This document shows, in pieces, positions 42,717 to 45,896 of a stretch of 45,896 nucleotides of DNA. The notes under the pieces are model-generated. The model had not been told where the DNA came from, did no database searches, and was given only the letters and a program-made list of their open reading frames with translations. The DNA is taken from positions 4,107,964 to 4,153,859 of the forward strand of contig NZ_JTHL01000001.1 of the NCBI RefSeq assembly GCF_000818195.1. The letters run 5' to 3'. The first letter of the stretch is position 1. Each line of letters opens with the position of its first letter. This stretch comes from Streptomyces sp. 150FB (GTDB lineage Bacteria; Actinomycetota; Actinomycetes; Streptomycetales; Streptomycetaceae). The position numbers and the translations under genes were made by a program.

Positions 42717-43679
42717 CTACGGCACAGCCAGTTCAGCCCCGCCTTGTTGCCACCATTGTGCATACACGTCATCGGCCTCAACAAGGGCGAGGTAACCCTC
42801 CGAGATGTGCGCGCACAGCGCGTCCACGGCGGGGGCGACCGGGGAGTCGGTGCGCCAGGCCAGCACGAGGTCGCGGACCAGCGGGTCACCGGCCAGGGTG
42901 AGAGTGGCCAGCGACTCGCGCGCGCTGCCCAGGGGGTAGAGCACGCATACCGCGTCACCGGCCGCGGTCAGCGCGAAGGCGACGTGCGCCTCGTCGGTGA
43001 TGTGCCCGACGCGCTGTTCGAACCCCGTACGTCGGCAGGTATCGGCCACGTAGCCGTTCATGCCGCTGTCGTCCGGGTGCGGCATCACCCAGACGTCGTC
43101 CGCCAGGTCGTTCAGGGCTATCCGCCGAGCACCGGACAGGCGGTGGTCCAGGGACACCCCGACGAAGATCGGCTCCGTGAGCAGGACCCGGTGCGCTATT
43201 CCGGGCGGCAGCGTCACGGATGTGCCGGGAAACCTGCGCAGCACCGCCACGTCGAGTTCACCGGAGGCGAGCAGCCCGGTGACGGTATCGGTGCGCCGCA
43301 CCGTACGGCTGGTCGTGCCGCGTTCGGGCAGCAGGACACCGAGTGCCCTGATCAGCAGGCTGAACTGCTGCGCAGGCACTCCGCCGACGCGCACCGGCGT
43401 GGCCGCGTCGGCGTGGAGGGCGCGGCGGACCGTGCGGGTCAGCTCCTCCAGGTCCGTCCTGATGCGGGTGCCGTCGCGAACGAAGAGGGTGCCGGCGAGG
43501 GTGGGCACCACACCGTCCGGGAGGCGAACAAAGAGTTCGCCCCCCACGTGCTGTTCGATGCGTTTGAGTTGCGCGCTCACCGCGGGCTGGGAGAGGTGCA
43601 GGCGGGCGGCGGCGCGTCGCAGGCTGCCCGCCTCGGCGATGGCGAGGACCAGTTCCAAATGCCGTATGTCCAGACGCAT
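42717..43679 (-). CDS. LysR-family transcriptional regulator
   Basis: The 320-residue protein has the standard LysR N-terminal HTH (LELVLAIAEAGSLRRAAARL, HLSQPAVSAQLKRIEQHVGG) and a periplasmic-binding-like effector domain (VRVGGVPAQQFSLLIRAL ... ELDVAVLRRFPG). It is divergent from the JAB-like/SgcJ-like/VOC operon. A perfect T-N11-A palindrome (43723-43739) lies 44 bp from its start in the shared promoter region. By LysR convention it should repress itself and activate the divergent operon upon binding a small co-inducer, perhaps a substrate of the VOC proteins. Confidence 0.92.
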   Translation of the reverse strand: MRLDIRHLELVLAIAEAGSLRRAAARLHLSQPAVSAQLKRIEQHVGGELFVRLPDGVVPTLAGTLFVRDGTRIRTDLEELTRTVRRALHADAATPVRVGGVPAQQFSLLIRALGVLLPERGTTSRTVRRTDTVTGLLASGELDVAVLRRFPGTSVTLPPGIAHRVLLTEPIFVGVSLDHRLSGARRIALNDLADDVWVMPHPDDSGMNGYVADTCRRTGFEQRVGHITDEAHVAFALTAAGDAVCVLYPLGSARESLATLTLAGDPLVRDLVLAWRTDSPVAPAVDALCAHISEGYLALVEADDVYAQWWQQGGAELAVP

Positions 43680-43722
43680 GGCTGGATCGTACGGCTGCCG
43701 CGGGCTGCGGGGACAGAAGTGT

Positions 43723-43739
43723 TATCGCCGAATGCGATA
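43723..43739. promoter_or_regulatory. LysR-type operator
   Basis: TATCGCCGAATGCGATA is a perfect 6-bp inverted repeat around CGAAT and contains the LysR consensus T-N11-A. It sits in the 201-bp divergent gap, 44 bp from the LysR ATG and 142 bp before the JAB-like gene. Confidence 0.75.
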
Positions 43740-43880
43740 GGGCTCCGAAACGGGACAGTGGTCGATAATTGCGGCCCTTCGGGCGCCTACCCGGCCAACT
43801 GTCTGTTGCCGCGCCTCCGCTTCCGGTGACACGGTCGGAGACCAACCTCCAAAGAGCCGATTTCCGTTTAGGTGAGTTAC

Positions 43881-44525
43881 ATGCTGACGCATACCAGGAC
43901 CACGAGTGACAAAATCGCACGCTTACCTGAGAGTTCCTCCGTACTATTCTCCGAGTCCGCGCTGAACCGCTTTCTCACGGCGGCCGTACGCGAATACGCG
44001 AACATCACCGAGAACGATCCGGTGCCGTGTTTCGCCGTGTTGCTGGGAACGGCGGCGGATGGTGACTGGCTGGTACACGACGTGGCGTTCGGGCGCAACG
44101 TCCGCACCACCGACCCGAGCGCGCGCCAGGAATTCACAACGACGATCGTGCCGCGCTTCGGAGCGGCCTACGAGAACGCGGTCCGCGCGTGGTGGCTGGA
44201 CCCGGCGGACCTGCTCCGCATCACGCGCGATGCCGACCGCCGGGGCCTGGATGTCCTGGGTTCGGTCCACATGCACCCCGACTGGCACCGGCTCGGCCCC
44301 GCGCAGGCCCGTACTCAACCGCTGGACGAGTGCCCCACCGAGATGGACCGATACGTGTTTCGCAGTAGCGGCTGGCCGGTCAACGCCGTCTGTTACGTGG
44401 AGCGTCGACATGGGGCGCACGGTTACGCCCTGTCGGCGTGGGACGCGGAGTGCCGGCGGCTGGCGCTGCGCGTGCACCGGCTGGTGGAGAGCGCCCTGCC
44501 GGAAGGCGGAGGCGACAATGGCTGA
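43881..44525 (+). CDS. JAB/MPN-like domain protein
   Basis: The 214-residue product (ATG 43881 behind AGGTGAG) has an MPN-like core: PVPCFAVLLGTAADGDWLVH, then LDVLGSVHMHPDWHRLG and PLDECPTEMDRYVFRSSGWP. HMHP (about residues 130-133) and a following Asp resemble the JAMM zinc motif HxHPx(n)D. However, the usual Glu before the glycine-rich strand is replaced (PVP instead of PxE) and the H-to-D spacing is longer than normal, so hydrolase activity is uncertain. It is first in an operon with overlapping SgcJ-like and VOC genes under the LysR operator. Confidence 0.68.
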   Translation: MLTHTRTTSDKIARLPESSSVLFSESALNRFLTAAVREYANITENDPVPCFAVLLGTAADGDWLVHDVAFGRNVRTTDPSARQEFTTTIVPRFGAAYENAVRAWWLDPADLLRITRDADRRGLDVLGSVHMHPDWHRLGPAQARTQPLDECPTEMDRYVFRSSGWPVNAVCYVERRHGAHGYALSAWDAECRRLALRVHRLVESALPEGGGDNG

Positions 44526-44910
44526 CGACGACATGGACGGTGTACGCGCCCTGTGGCGGTCGATGGCCGACGGGTGGCGCCGCGGTGACGCCGAGGCGTT
44601 CGGCGCGGTCTTCGACGAGGACGTCGAATTCGTGACTGTGCGCGGTGAGGAACTGCGGGGGCGCGCCGCGGTGGTGGCCGGACACGCCCGCCTCTTCGCC
44701 GGTCCCCTCAGGAACACCCGGCTGATTCCCGACATCCGGCTGGTCCGTCCGGTCAGCGGTGGACTGACGCTGGTCCACGCGGTGACCACGATCGAGCCGG
44801 ACGGACCCGCCACGCACGCGCAGGCGGTGGTGGCCGGTGACGAGTCAGGCCACCGCATCGTGGCCTTCCACAACATGACCGTCACAGCTCCCCGGGAGGG
44901 ACAGAAGTGA
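44518..44910 (+). CDS. SgcJ/EcaC-like (SnoaL/NTF2-fold) protein
   Basis: ATG 44518 lies inside the end of the JAB-like gene (8-bp overlap). The 130-residue protein matches the SgcJ/EcaC NTF2-like family: WRSMADGWRRGDAEAFGAVF, EDVEFVTVRGEELRGRAAVV, HARLFAGPLRNTRLIPDIRL, VHAVTTIEPDGPATHAQAVV and HRIVAFHNMTVTA. Members occur in polyketide and enediyne gene clusters with poorly defined oxidative or cyclase roles. GTG of the VOC gene overlaps its stop by 4 bp. Confidence 0.8.
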   Translation: MADDDMDGVRALWRSMADGWRRGDAEAFGAVFDEDVEFVTVRGEELRGRAAVVAGHARLFAGPLRNTRLIPDIRLVRPVSGGLTLVHAVTTIEPDGPATHAQAVVAGDESGHRIVAFHNMTVTAPREGQK

Positions 44911-45284
44911 ACCGGCCCCGCCTCAGGCATGTAGCCCTCGTCGTCCAGGACGCCGCCGCCGCTGCCGCCTTCTATCGCGAGACACTCCAGATGGAGGAGT
45001 TCCACCAGGACCCCGACGGCAGTCGGTTCGTGACCGACGGCTACATCAACCTGGCGCTCATCCAGCAGCGTCTGGACGGGGATGTGCCGGCCGGGTTCAA
45101 CCACTTCGGGTTCGAGGTGCCGGATGTCGCCCGCGTCGCGGACCGGATGACGAACCATGGGGTCGCTCGGCCCGTGTTGCGCGGCGGCGACCGGCCGTTC
45201 GCCGAGTACCGGGCGATCGACCCGGAGGGAAACTGGTTTGACCTGTCCGAGCACGGCTTCCTGCCTCCGGACGCGACCGAGTAG
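44907..45284 (+). CDS. small VOC-family protein
   Basis: The 125-residue protein is a single VOC unit: RLRHVALVVQDAAAAAAFYR, FVTDGYINLALIQQRL, GFNHFGFEVPDVARVADRM and DPEGNWFDLSEHG, with metal-ligand candidates in LRHVA, FNHFG and SEHG. It starts at GTG 44907, overlapping the SgcJ-like stop (GTGA). VOC proteins catalyse ring cleavage, isomerisation or sequester small molecules. With the SgcJ-like and JAB-like partners it suggests a small catabolic or tailoring pathway induced through the LysR protein. Confidence 0.85.
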   Translation: MNRPRLRHVALVVQDAAAAAAFYRETLQMEEFHQDPDGSRFVTDGYINLALIQQRLDGDVPAGFNHFGFEVPDVARVADRMTNHGVARPVLRGGDRPFAEYRAIDPEGNWFDLSEHGFLPPDATE

Positions 45285-45528
45285 GCCCAAGGTCATGCGC
45301 GGAGGTCTGTGCGGTACAGAGACGAGTGTCACTCGGTGCGCTGCGAAGCGCCTGCTGAGTTCCTCGGTTCCAGAAGACGGCCGTCGTCGCGCACGACGAC
45401 CGGCTCCGAGGCGCCGCGCCGATCCGGTGGTGCAGTCGCGGCGAGCAGAGCCTGGTGGGCGCGGTCGGGAACGGGGGTCAGGGGCCTCCACCAGGGTGGC
45501 CACCGGATTTCTGGCGGCCGTACAGCCG
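45285..45528. other. gene-free gap before array 2
   Basis: No convincing gene, terminator or promoter is seen in these 244 bp. If the array is read leftward, this is its trailer side. Confidence 0.4.
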
Positions 45529-45740
45529 GCGTCCATCCCCGCAGGCACGGGGAGCAGGCTTCGTGGGGAGTCCCGGTAGTGAAGTAGGCGAGTCCTTCCC
45601 CGCAGGCGCGGGGAGCAGGCCGTCGAACGAGTGCTGTTCCGTGCCATGTCGGGTCCATCCCCGCAGGCGCGGGGAGCAGAACCCCCGTTGTTGTGGCCGG
45701 AATCGTCGTTGTGGTCCATCCCCGCAGGCGCGGGGAGCAG
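45529..45740 (-). CRISPR. type I-E mini-CRISPR array 2: four repeats, three spacers
   Basis: Repeats at 45529-45557, 45590-45618, 45651-45679 and 45712-45740 keep the 61-bp period (29-bp repeats, 32-bp spacers) and share the repeat sequence of array 1. The first has GCACGGGG and the second CCTTCC in place of consensus bases; the two right-hand copies match each other except in the last base. Left-end degeneration places the leader on the right, so it should be read leftward like array 1. Spacers differ from those of array 1. No cas genes are in the window. Confidence 0.93.
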
Positions 45741-45818
45741 ACTGTCAGACGAAGCATCGCCGACCCGCTCACCACCGGACACCAAAGCCCTCCGACCAGC
45801 GAAGGAACCACGAAGGCA

Positions 45819-45867
45819 CCCGTGATTCCCAAGCTCAGAGCGCGAGTTCGATTCTCGTCACCCGCTC
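45819..45867 (+). repeat. att copy C: 3' end of tRNA-Gly(CCC)
   Basis: Identical over 49 bp to att copy B, preceded by AAGGC and followed by the start of the same terminator (ACCCCAGGTCAGCGGCCCGGG), which runs off the window. It lies only 78 bp right of CRISPR array 2. No tRNA 5' half precedes it. It defines the right end of the third segment. Confidence 0.85.
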
Positions 45868-45896
45868 TACGACAAACCCCAGGTCAGCGGCCCGGG

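Noticed and set aside
41171..42958. A 595-codon minus-strand frame overlapping the VOC gene
   Set aside because: It is antisense to the eCIS-like gene and overlaps the VOC gene in another frame; there is no coherent domain content.
45741..45818. Another repeat right of array 2
   Set aside because: The expected position near 45773 holds no repeat-like sequence.

Overview
The window is high-GC actinobacterial DNA, almost certainly Streptomyces. Evidence: GC-rich third codon positions, DUF2637/SpdA, Xre-DUF5753, DUF6879 and SpoIIE/HATPase families, TAT-exported molybdoenzyme subunits, and type I-E CRISPR repeats of the streptomycete kind. It reads as an accreted genomic island. Three copies of a tRNA-Gly(CCC) 3' end (7948-7995, 32467-32515, 45819-45867), each followed by the same kind of terminator, cut it into segments. 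The intact tRNA should lie just left of position 1, where the leftmost integrase runs out of the window.

Segment 1 (1-8034) is a compact integrative mobilizable element: int and xis (overlapping), an Xre-type repressor, then rightward a phage-O-like initiator with iteron-like repeats inside its gene, a DnaC-like loader, an SpdA-like membrane protein, two perfect hairpins (candidate oriT), mobC and a mobA relaxase. A 4-repeat type I-E mini-CRISPR array and the degenerate att copy close it. No FtsK/TraB translocase or cas gene is visible.

Segment 2 (8035-32549) starts with a PASTA membrane protein, a TrmO-like protein and a Streptomyces regulatory cassette (NUDIX-like, anti-sigma-type ATPase, Xre-DUF5753, DUF6879, a divergent Xre-TPR regulator). 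Several decayed genes and an intact IS5-family element (16571-17457) follow. It then becomes a defence-like island: a lower-GC three-gene operon built on an SMC/Rad50-like ATPase (17541-21107), a convergent kinase-DNA methyltransferase pair, an integrase pseudogene, a 610-residue protein with HTH-like modules and a Cys/His cluster, a crippled ISAzo13-like element, and a large NLR-like STAND ATPase with a nuclease-like N-terminus. No known system name fits the SMC operon or the triple-HTH protein securely.

Segment 3 (32550-45867) is metabolic and regulatory: a SpoIIE-type phosphatase with sensor domains, a two-subunit IorAB-like molybdenum hydroxylase, a protein with an eCIS-effector-like N-terminal motif, and a LysR gene divergent from a JAB-like/SgcJ-like/VOC operon across a perfect LysR-type operator. 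A second 4-repeat type I-E mini-array sits just inside the last att copy. Both arrays have the same period and inferred orientation but different spacers, and neither has cas genes in view.
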